Of a stretch of 64,000 nucleotides of DNA, positions 47,337-53,743 are shown piece by piece. Numbering within the stretch: position 1 is the stretch's first letter; each line of letters opens with the position of its first letter. A model generated the notes under the pieces. The model worked only from the letters and a program-made list of their open reading frames with translations, searched no databases and was not told the DNA's origin. The DNA comes from a bacterium (GTDB taxonomy: Bacteria > 4484-113 > JAFGCY01): positions 83,557 to 147,556 of the forward strand of contig JADZFO010000034.1 of assembly GCA_020849855.1 (NCBI GenBank), in the 5' to 3' direction. A program made the translations under genes and the position numbers.

Positions 47337-48191
47337 ATGCGCGGGACAGCTTTAACGGCCTTTGTGCTTCTGCTTGTGCTGGGCAGCCTGCTCTGCTCAT
47401 CCTCGCCGGTAGACGCCGCCGAGGGACGGCAGGCCCGCTTCGCCATTTCCATGCAGATCGGCGAGGACTTCTTCAAGCTCCTGCGCAAGCAGCTCAAGGC
47501 CCAGCCCGGCGCGAACAGCGACGAGATGCAGATGCTGGACGAGGTGCTCATCCCGGGCTCCTTCAGCATTCCCTCGGTCACCGGCGTGCTCTACTACTCC
47601 GGCCAGACCATGCGCATGGACATGACCCTGCCGGGTGAAGAGATCGCCACCATGCTGATCGACAGCAAGGCCGGCCGCATGTACCTGATCGACCACAAGC
47701 TCAAGAAGGCCGAGTACGCCAACTTGAAGGACTTCGCCTCGCAGCAGCTTGGCGCGGGCGGCATGCTGCTGAACCCTGAGATGGCAGCGCTGGACTGGGG
47801 TGAGTTCATGAAACAGCTAAACGAGACCCCGCAGCTCAAGAGCCGCCAGCTGGGCAGCCGCACGGTGAACGGCCTGAGCTGCCAGGGCGTTGAGCTTAGC
47901 TCCACCATGGGCGCGCTGACGGATGCTGAGGAGCTGGCCGCCGTACCCAGCCTGCCTGCGCTGATTGACCCTAAAACGACATGGAAGGGCACGGTCTGGA
48001 TGTCGGACGGTGTCCCTGTGCCGGTGAAGTTCAGCAGCGAGATGATGGGCCTGAGCTGCATATGGCAGCTTCTGGAGCTCAGCTCATGGAAAGGCAGCGA
48101 TGCCTTCCTGACTGTCCCGCCGGGCTACAAAACCAGCCCGCTGGATATGTCGATGTTCAGCGGGGCGCTGAGCAGCGGGATGGACAGCTAG
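47337..48191 (+). CDS. Secreted DUF4412-like protein
   Basis: 284 aa. Signal peptide (LTAFVLLLVLGSLLCSSSPVDA, about 6-27, cut before AEGRQ). The mature part has antiparallel strands with TGVLYYSGQTMRMDM, AGRMYLIDHKLKKAEY and a final PPGYKTSPLDM, matching the general pattern of DUF4412 and LolA-like periplasmic beta sheets. Ligand unknown. ATG 47337 has GGAGGG 6 bases upstream. Convergent with the propeller-like gene. Confidence 0.65.
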   Translation: MRGTALTAFVLLLVLGSLLCSSSPVDAAEGRQARFAISMQIGEDFFKLLRKQLKAQPGANSDEMQMLDEVLIPGSFSIPSVTGVLYYSGQTMRMDMTLPGEEIATMLIDSKAGRMYLIDHKLKKAEYANLKDFASQQLGAGGMLLNPEMAALDWGEFMKQLNETPQLKSRQLGSRTVNGLSCQGVELSSTMGALTDAEELAAVPSLPALIDPKTTWKGTVWMSDGVPVPVKFSSEMMGLSCIWQLLELSSWKGSDAFLTVPPGYKTSPLDMSMFSGALSSGMDS

Positions 48192-48202
48192 CTGCGCTGC
48201 CG

Positions 48203-49357
48203 CTAAGAAGCCGGCAGCGCGAAGAAGTAAAGCCGACCCTCGCTGTTGTCCGCGCTGCAGACATAGCGCGAGTCATGACTGAAGGCAAAGATACTGCAGG
48301 CCGGCTCGGTCACCACCGTCCGCGCATCGCTGAGGCGTTGCAGTATCAGTACTTCATCCTTCCCCGCGCCGCTCAGTTTCAACTCAGCCGGCCGCGCGGC
48401 AAAGCCGATCCAGGCCCCGTCGCGGCTGGTGCCAAGGCTGGCGCCGGCCTGAGGCAGGCTCAGCTGGGCCTGCTGCAGCTCCCAGGCATCCCGGGCCAGA
48501 AGCCAGTCGGCGCGGGCCTCGCGGCTGGCGCCCAGTTCTGACAGACGCGGCAGCGCTGAATCGAAGTGCAAAAGCAGGCTGCCGTCGTCCTGCGGGCGCG
48601 GGCGCAGCTGCGCCGCTTCGCTGTGCAGCATGTATAGCTTCATGCTGCTGAGCTCCAGGGCCAGCATCACCGGCTCCAGGGGATACTCGCCGTTGAGGCC
48701 GCCGGCGCGGATGGCCAGTGCATGCCGCCCGGGGATGTACTCCAGGGCGCTCAGCAGGTCCACGTTCTGTTTCAGGGCCACTCCCATGAACTTGCCGCTC
48801 TCAAGCTGCAGCGCCCCCAGGCTGTACTCCTGCTCCGGGTTGACGAAGCTGCGCGCGGCCATAAATAGCTCTGAGCCGTCGTCGCTAAAGCACAGCAGCT
48901 CCGGCCAGAAGCCCGCGGGCAGGCGTTCGCTGAGCTCCTGGCCCTGCCCGCCGCTGAGCGTGAAGACATGCAGCCGCCGTTCTTTCAGCGGGGCCGCGGC
49001 GGCCTCCAGCACCGCCAGGGCATTGCCCGCCGGGGACAGACAGAAATCCGGGCCGGTTTCAGCGCTGCCGCTCAGGCCGCTGAAGCTGCGCGGCATCTGT
49101 ATCGCCTCAAGCTTCGCCGCGCCGGGACGGGCCTCCCACAGCGAGTAGCTCTTTCCGCTTTGCAGCAGCAGCACGGCGCTGCCAGCCGGTGTCCAGGCCA
49201 GGCGCTGCACGCTTGCGCCGCTGGGCAGTGCGATCCCGGGGGGCGCCTTGGCGTTGTCGCCCTGGGCCTGCGCCGGGCTGAGCAGGAGTGTGCCAAACAG
49301 CGCCGCAAGGAGCAGCACAAGACAGGTCTGGCGGTGGAATCTGGAAAGGAGGGGCAT
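48203..49357 (-). CDS. Secreted beta-propeller-like protein
   Basis: 384 aa. Signal peptide (LVLLLAALFGTLLLSPAQA, about 12-30). Repeats such as VQRLAWTPAGSAVLLL, FCLSPAGNALAVLE, LLCFSDDGSELFMA, SRDGAWIGFA and IFAFSHDSRYVCSA have the x-x-SxDG-x-x-hydrophobic blade pattern of TolB/WD40-type propellers, about 6-7 blades. No binding motif identified. ATG 49357 with TATACT 10 bases upstream; the extension to 49414 is Cys-rich and spurious. Confidence 0.72.
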   Translation of the reverse strand: MPLLSRFHRQTCLVLLLAALFGTLLLSPAQAQGDNAKAPPGIALPSGASVQRLAWTPAGSAVLLLQSGKSYSLWEARPGAAKLEAIQMPRSFSGLSGSAETGPDFCLSPAGNALAVLEAAAAPLKERRLHVFTLSGGQGQELSERLPAGFWPELLCFSDDGSELFMAARSFVNPEQEYSLGALQLESGKFMGVALKQNVDLLSALEYIPGRHALAIRAGGLNGEYPLEPVMLALELSSMKLYMLHSEAAQLRPRPQDDGSLLLHFDSALPRLSELGASREARADWLLARDAWELQQAQLSLPQAGASLGTSRDGAWIGFAARPAELKLSGAGKDEVLILQRLSDARTVVTEPACSIFAFSHDSRYVCSADNSEGRLYFFALPAS

Positions 49358-49367
49358 CGGGAGGCAG

Positions 49368-49373
49368 AGTATA
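49368..49373 (-). promoter_or_regulatory. -10 box of the propeller-like gene
   Basis: TATACT on the minus strand, 10 bases before ATG 49357, implying a leader of a few bases at most. Confidence 0.5.
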
Positions 49374-49421
49374 GCGCTGGCGCAGCAGCAGGATGAGACC
49401 GGCCGGCGGCACATCCGTTGC

Positions 49422-49456
49422 CAAAAAGAAGCCCGCCCGGCTCACGCCAGGCGGGC
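49422..49456 (-). terminator. Intrinsic terminator below the Lys-rich microORF
   Basis: Minus-strand GCCCGCC pairs with GGCGGGC (49431-49456) and is followed by TTCTTTTT (49422-49430). It ends transcripts from the microORF or dapF before the next promoter. Confidence 0.8.
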
Positions 49457-49506
49457 ACTGCAGGTCAAGCTGCCCAGCCAGGGGGCAGGAAGGAGGATAG
49501 AAGAAG

Positions 49507-49590
49507 CTACTTCTTCTTCTTCTTCTTGTCCTTCTTGTCCTTCTTCTTCTTGTCCTTCTTCTCGAGACGCTCAATCACCAGGTAGTTCAT
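49507..49590 (-). CDS. 27-residue Lys/Asp-rich microprotein
   Basis: Begins MNYLVIERLEKKDKKKK and ends in six Lys before TAG: about 16 of 27 residues are Lys, with three Asp spaced between. The ribosome site AAGGAGGTGATC stands immediately before the ATG and matches the whole anti-Shine-Dalgarno tail of typical 16S rRNA; no other site in the window is so complete. A strong terminator follows 51 bases after the stop. It lies 133 bases below dapF on the same strand. The short spacing (0 base after GATC, 4 after GGAGG) is workable. Could also be a regulatory leader. Confidence 0.6.
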   Translation of the reverse strand: MNYLVIERLEKKDKKKKDKKDKKKKKK

Positions 49591-49723
49591 GATCACCTCC
49601 TTCAGAATTGGGATTGCCTGACTGTAGCACTTATGAAGCCCAGAAGAATAAAGAAACAAGCCCCTGTGAAGAAATGGGGCGAAATTTAGCCGGATTTGAG
49701 GCCAAATTGGGACTGGCTCCCAC

Positions 49724-50638
49724 CTAGAAGCTCAGTTCGCCCCTAAAAACGCTCTCAGCGGGTCCTGTCATCTGCACCGGCTGGCCCGGACCGGGCCAGT
49801 TTATGCTCAGGTCGCCGCCGTTCAGGCTCAGCGTTATGTCCTGGCCGGCCGGGCTGTGCCCCGCCAGCACCGCGGCCACAGCAGACGCGCAGGCACCGGT
49901 GCCGCAGGCCCAGGTCTCGCCGCAGCCGCGCTCCCAAACCCGCATGCGCAGGTGGGTCGGGCTGAGCACCTGATTGAACTCAACATTGGTCTTCTTTGGG
50001 AAGTGCGGATCGGTTTCGATGCGCGGGCCGATGCTGTGCACATGATGATCGCTGATCTCAGGGACAAAGATCACGGCGTGCGGGTTGCCCATGCTCACTC
50101 CGGTGATGCGATAACCCGCGCCGTCAATCGGCAGCTCCAGCAGGGCTGGTGCGGCGTGCAGACCTCCGGCCTGGGCCTCGGCTGTCGTCGCGGCGTCAAG
50201 CTGCATCGGTACCTGCTCAGCGGCCAGACGCGGCACGCCCATACCTACGCTTACCTGGGACACTGCCCCGCCCTCGCGCATCAGCCGGATGGGCAAAACG
50301 CCGTTGCCGGTCTGGATAAGCAGCTCGTCGCCGCTGAAGCCCAGCTCATCAGCTATGAACTTGCCGGTGCAGCGGATGCCGTTGCCGCACATCTCGGCGC
50401 GGCTGCCATCGGCGTTCACATAGCGCATCTCATACTGCGCGCCTTCGCCCCAGACCTCGCCATCCACCGGGCCGTGGCCGACGGCGATGATGCCGTCCCC
50501 GCCGATGCCAAAGCGCCGGTCGCAGAAGCGCTGGGCCATCTGGCTCAGTGCGGTCCAGCCGTACTCGCCCCGCGGGTCATCAAAGACGATGAAGTCATTC
50601 CCGCAGCCGTGCATCTTGATGAAGGGGATTGTGGGCAC
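49724..50638 (-). CDS. dapF: Diaminopimelate epimerase
   Basis: 304 aa. Interconverts LL- and meso-diaminopimelate for lysine and peptidoglycan synthesis. Catalytic Cys pair: first in NADGSRAEMCGNGIRC and second in ETWACGTGACAS. Opens IPFIKMHGCGNDFIVFD, the family start. GTG 50638 selected because GATAAT lies 6 bases upstream; the frame stays open to 50728, but that part contains a GTAGGG palindrome. About 60 residues of extra loop (LDAATTAEAQAGG region) make it longer than the usual 275. Confidence 0.97.
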   Translation of the reverse strand: MPTIPFIKMHGCGNDFIVFDDPRGEYGWTALSQMAQRFCDRRFGIGGDGIIAVGHGPVDGEVWGEGAQYEMRYVNADGSRAEMCGNGIRCTGKFIADELGFSGDELLIQTGNGVLPIRLMREGGAVSQVSVGMGVPRLAAEQVPMQLDAATTAEAQAGGLHAAPALLELPIDGAGYRITGVSMGNPHAVIFVPEISDHHVHSIGPRIETDPHFPKKTNVEFNQVLSPTHLRMRVWERGCGETWACGTGACASAVAAVLAGHSPAGQDITLSLNGGDLSINWPGPGQPVQMTGPAESVFRGELSF

Positions 50639-50644
50639 AGCTGT

Positions 50645-50650
50645 ATTATC
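50645..50650 (-). promoter_or_regulatory. -10 box of dapF, leaderless
   Basis: GATAAT on the minus strand, 6 bases before GTG 50638. Confidence 0.5.
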
Positions 50651-50670
50651 CTCTCTGCTCTGAGATTCTT

Positions 50671-50696
50671 GTAGGGGCGTGGGCTTGTCCCCGCCC
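50671..50696 (+). repeat. GTAGGGGCG palindrome
   Basis: From GTAGGGGCGTGGG to CCCCGCCC around CTTGT. It faces a related copy at 51241-51265 on the other strand, the two flanking the 50727 gene. Confidence 0.65.
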
Positions 50697-50726
50697 TCCT
50701 CTAACTGAAACATCTTAAGCAGCATC

Positions 50727-51158
50727 ATGAGTACAGATCCGACAAGTGAGTTTGCGGACAGGAGACTGCGCGAGGGCGAAAGTGTCAGCTATGGCCGCAT
50801 GGGCTACGTGATACCGATTGAGTTTCGCATCGACTGGGCTTATATGCACTACGACGCCTATCCGCCAGGCACACGCTACGACATCAAGAATCGTCTGCTG
50901 GTGCCTTGCTGTCTACTTACGCTCCAGCATCAAGAGCAGGCACATCGTGTTCTTCGTCTCTTGTTCGAGGACATAGAAAGTTATAGCCTAGGGCTTTCCC
51001 CTGGTTACCTCGATCGATTCAGCATTACGGTCACCTACTACTCTGACTCTTACACCGGAAGGGACTTCATCGTCAGCAACATGGAAAGCAGCTTATTCGA
51101 ATGCAAAAGGTACTCGGAGCTGTTTCTGGAACTTGGTTCAGAGTGGACAGTTCGGTGA
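50727..51158 (+). CDS. Orphan hypothetical protein, lower-GC gene
   Basis: 143 aa, no family recognised. Mixed alpha/beta, rich in Tyr and Arg, no signal peptide or membrane helix (MGYVIPIEFRIDWAYMHYDAY near 25-45; three Cys). Codon use differs visibly from its neighbours: many A/T third positions (e.g. AAT, TAT, GTT, CTT), whereas most genes here end codons in G/C. ATG 50727 has no good Shine-Dalgarno or near -10. It lies between inverted GTAGGG palindromes, which suggests acquisition. Confidence 0.55.
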   Translation: MSTDPTSEFADRRLREGESVSYGRMGYVIPIEFRIDWAYMHYDAYPPGTRYDIKNRLLVPCCLLTLQHQEQAHRVLRLLFEDIESYSLGLSPGYLDRFSITVTYYSDSYTGRDFIVSNMESSLFECKRYSELFLELGSEWTVR

Positions 51159-51240
51159 GCGTGCCAACACATGGTTCTAAGCGGCAAGGATATGTCGCCA
51201 CGGCGCGGGTAGTGCGCAACTAGACGTCAGTAATTGATCT

Positions 51241-51265
51241 GGCCGGGGACAAGCCCCGACCCTAC
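51241..51265 (-). repeat. GTAGGGTCGGGG palindrome (inverted)
   Basis: The minus-strand reading runs GTAGGGTCGGGG to CCCCGGCC around CTTGT, the same loop as the copy at 50671. Confidence 0.65.
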
Positions 51266-51284
51266 AAGACCAAATCAGCACGCA

Positions 51285-51689
51285 TCACACTACTTTCTCC
51301 GGCAGCCAGTCAGGGCCGTACTCGATGCAGTCAAAGTAGGTGCCTTCCGGGTCGTGGAAGTTGAAGAGCTTCAGATTGCCGTAGTCCTGCACATCGCTGC
51401 ACTCGATGCCGCGGCTGAGCAGCTCGGCATGCGTTGCCACGATGTCGTCCGTGCGCCAGTTAATCAGGCACTTGGGAGCGTCCTCCCGTTCATAGCCGCG
51501 CGGCTTGGGCAGGGCATAGAGACAGACATAGCTCGGCCCCGGCAGGTCGAAGACCGCCACCCGCCATTCAGGCTCTTCCCGCAGCAGGCGCAGGCCCAGG
51601 ACATCGCGGTACCAGGCGCACATCGCCGGGAAGTCATCCACGCGGATCACCGTTGCGTGTTGCTCACGAAAGGGAAAGGCGTTTGGCAT
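51285..51689 (-). CDS. VOC/glyoxalase-superfamily protein
   Basis: 134 aa. FREQHATVIRVDDFPAMCAWYRDVLGLRLL is the typical first module opening, with a His strand and the WYRDVLGL helix; the second module ends FNFHDPEGTYFDCIEYG, which includes the D-P-x-G turn and a C-terminal Glu ligand. Likely metal-dependent, as His and Glu positions are intact, unlike the VOC protein at 29327. Substrate unknown. TACAAT 6 bases before ATG 51689 overlaps a repeat end. Confidence 0.9.
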   Translation of the reverse strand: MPNAFPFREQHATVIRVDDFPAMCAWYRDVLGLRLLREEPEWRVAVFDLPGPSYVCLYALPKPRGYEREDAPKCLINWRTDDIVATHAELLSRGIECSDVQDYGNLKLFNFHDPEGTYFDCIEYGPDWLPEKVV

Positions 51690-51695
51690 GCCACT

Positions 51696-51701
51696 ATTGT
51701 A
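51696..51701 (-). promoter_or_regulatory. -10 box of VOC gene, formed partly by a repeat
   Basis: Minus-strand TACAAT; its TAC is the outer end of the GTAGGG palindrome at 51699-51722. Six bases to ATG 51689. Confidence 0.55.
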
Positions 51702-51722
51702 GGGTGCAGGCGTGCCTGCACC
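51699..51722 (+). repeat. GTAGGGTGCAGGC palindrome
   Basis: GTAGGGTGCAGGC with GCCTGCACC around GT. It matches the minus-strand copy at 33438-33461 closely. Confidence 0.75.
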
Positions 51723-51729
51723 TGATTCT

Positions 51730-51752
51730 GTAGGGGCGCGTGGAGCGCGCCC
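51730..51752 (+). repeat. GTAGGGGCGCG palindrome
   Basis: GGGGCGCG and CGCGCCC arms around TGGAG. It faces the inverted copy at 51830. Confidence 0.75.
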
Positions 51753-51829
51753 GCAGTGGCAGACTCGTGGTGCATCTTGGGTACTCTGCGCTTTTTTGCT
51801 TATTTCAGTGCCGCAGCTCTTTCCACCGC

Positions 51830-51852
51830 GGGCGCGCTCTACGCGCCCCTAC
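51830..51852 (-). repeat. GTAGGGGCGCG palindrome (inverted)
   Basis: Minus-strand reading GTAGGGGCGCG to CGCGCCC, one base different from the copy at 51730. The 77-base interval between the two shows no gene; the next promoter starts 15 bases downstream. Confidence 0.75.
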
Positions 51853-51866
51853 CCTGCTTCGGCCCC

Positions 51867-51872
51867 TACAAT
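51867..51872 (+). promoter_or_regulatory. -10 box, leaderless start at GTG 51880
   Basis: TACAAT in a CCCCTACAAT context, 7 bases before the GTG of the AAA gene. Confidence 0.55.
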
Positions 51873-51879
51873 ATCCGCT

Positions 51880-53652
51880 GTGAACGGCAAATCATCGCTC
51901 CTACCCTTCAAGCTCGATGCGCCCGCCTGGGCCTCCGACATGGCGCGCAAGTACGCCTCCAGTGCGCTGAGCTTCTTCACTCTGCACGGCAATGTCAATG
52001 ACATGGTCTCCTTCGACCGCTCGGGCAAGCGCGAATTCCTGCCCCTGGTCGATTTCCTGACCGAAGTCTTCTTCGCCCAGCGCCAGCTTGTCATCACCTA
52101 TGACCTCTCCAGCGGCATCCAGTGCCCAAAGCCCGAGATGCGCCAGTCCCTGCTGGCCAACGTCAAGGCCATCGATACGGTCCGCGGCACACGTTACGCC
52201 GAGGAGGGTCTGCCCAAGGACCCGCTGAAGGCCGTCGAACTGATCAGCCGCGTCATCCGCGGGCGCATTGCCTCCGGCGGCCCGGCGGAGCAGCGCCGCA
52301 TCGCGGTGGTGATCAAGTACGCCGATACTGTCTTTCCCGAGACCGAGGGCATGGCCCAGGTGACGGAGCGCGCGGTGTCCATCGCCCTGACCGAGCTGGT
52401 CAGCGACCCCGACGTGCTGGCCAATGACGTCACCGTCGTGCTGATCTGTGAAAGCGTCGGCGGCCTGGCTCGGCGTGTGCAGTCCATCCCTTACGGCGCT
52501 GTGCTGCGCATCCCCCTGCCCGACGAGGCAACCCGCGACGGCTATATCCGCCGGGTCAACGCCACGGCTGAGCTGGACCTGACCAGCGAGGTGATCCACA
52601 GCCTCAAGACCTTCACCGCCGGCCTGACCCTGGTGCAGATCCGCGCGCTGCTGCAGGAGGCCAAGCTGGACAACGTGGAGTGGGGCCGGCCGGACTATAT
52701 CTACAAGCGCAAGCGCGAGATGATCGAAACGGAATGCCGCGGCATGCTGGAGTTCATCCAGCCGCAGTACCGCCTGGATATGGTGGCGGTGCACAACCGC
52801 GCTGTCGCAGAGCTGAAGCGCGACGCCGAGCTGGTGCTCAAGGGCCACCTTGACGCAGTGCCGATGGGTTATCTGATCAGCGGGCCCAGCGGCTCGGGTA
52901 AGAGCTTTCTGATCAAGGCCTTCGCCGGCGAGATCGGCATCCCCTGCGTCGAGCTGAAGAACTTCCGCGACAAGTGGGTCGGCGCCACCGAGCAGAACCT
53001 CGACCTGATCATCAACCTGCTGGCCGGCCTGGCGCCGGTCTGCTGCATCATTGACGAAGCGGATGCCTACCTCGGCACCCGCGACAACGAGGGTGACAGC
53101 GGCGTATCCGGCCGCGTATTCAGCCGCCTGACCACCTTTATGGGCGACACCAACAACCGCGGCAAGATCCTGTGGTTCCTGATCACCAACCGCCCGGACC
53201 TGCTGGCGATCGACCTCAAGCGCCAGGGCCGCGCCGAGAAGCACATCCCCCTCTTCCCGCCCGAGACAGCCGCCGACTATGAGGACCTCTTCCGCGTGCT
53301 GCGTAAGAAGCTGGGCCTGCAGTGCTCCTTCGAGACCCTCTTCGATGACCCGCCGAAGGGCGCGGGGCTGAAGCTGGAGGAAGTCAACAGCCACGGCGGC
53401 GCGGATATCGAAGCGCTGCTGGTGCGGGCCAAGGGCATCAGCCTGCTGGCCGGGCGCGATGCCCTCAGCGCCGAGGACTTCCGCGAGACCCTGGCGGACT
53501 ACATGAGCCCGAACTACCCGCAGCAGGTGGAGTACCAGATCCTGCAGGCGGTGATCGAGTCCACCTCCAGGAGCCTGATCCCGGAGAAGTACCGCCGCGA
53601 CCCGGCGGAGATCACCCAGCGCTTGGACGAACTGAAGTACTACGTGGACTAG
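51880..53652 (+). CDS. Tandem AAA protein, first module degenerate
   Basis: 590 aa. The first half (about 30-270) resembles an AAA fold: FFTLHGNVND, RIAVVIKYADTVF at the Walker B position and AVLRIPLPDEATRDGYI, but without a P-loop. The second half has Walker A GPSGSGKSF (about 336-344), Walker B CCIIDEADAY (about 388-397), sensor ITNRPD and the RQGRAEKHIPL arginine/small-subdomain entry. Hexameric remodelling ATPases share this layout; a substrate is not evident. GTG 51880 chosen because TACAAT is 7 bases upstream, and the frame open to 51712 runs through palindromic repeats. Confidence 0.8.
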   Translation: MNGKSSLLPFKLDAPAWASDMARKYASSALSFFTLHGNVNDMVSFDRSGKREFLPLVDFLTEVFFAQRQLVITYDLSSGIQCPKPEMRQSLLANVKAIDTVRGTRYAEEGLPKDPLKAVELISRVIRGRIASGGPAEQRRIAVVIKYADTVFPETEGMAQVTERAVSIALTELVSDPDVLANDVTVVLICESVGGLARRVQSIPYGAVLRIPLPDEATRDGYIRRVNATAELDLTSEVIHSLKTFTAGLTLVQIRALLQEAKLDNVEWGRPDYIYKRKREMIETECRGMLEFIQPQYRLDMVAVHNRAVAELKRDAELVLKGHLDAVPMGYLISGPSGSGKSFLIKAFAGEIGIPCVELKNFRDKWVGATEQNLDLIINLLAGLAPVCCIIDEADAYLGTRDNEGDSGVSGRVFSRLTTFMGDTNNRGKILWFLITNRPDLLAIDLKRQGRAEKHIPLFPPETAADYEDLFRVLRKKLGLQCSFETLFDDPPKGAGLKLEEVNSHGGADIEALLVRAKGISLLAGRDALSAEDFRETLADYMSPNYPQQVEYQILQAVIESTSRSLIPEKYRRDPAEITQRLDELKYYVD

Positions 53653-53743
53653 GGGTCACAGCCGCAGCAGACGAGCATGCCTGCCCGCCGGAGAGCTTCG
53701 CCCTGCGGCCAGCCCGGTCAATTCTGCACCGCCTGACTGCAGT

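Noticed and set aside
50639..50728. N-terminal extension of dapF to an ATG at 50728
   Set aside because: It is composed largely of a GTAGGG palindrome and a -10 box, and DapF begins with IPFIKMHGCGNDF.
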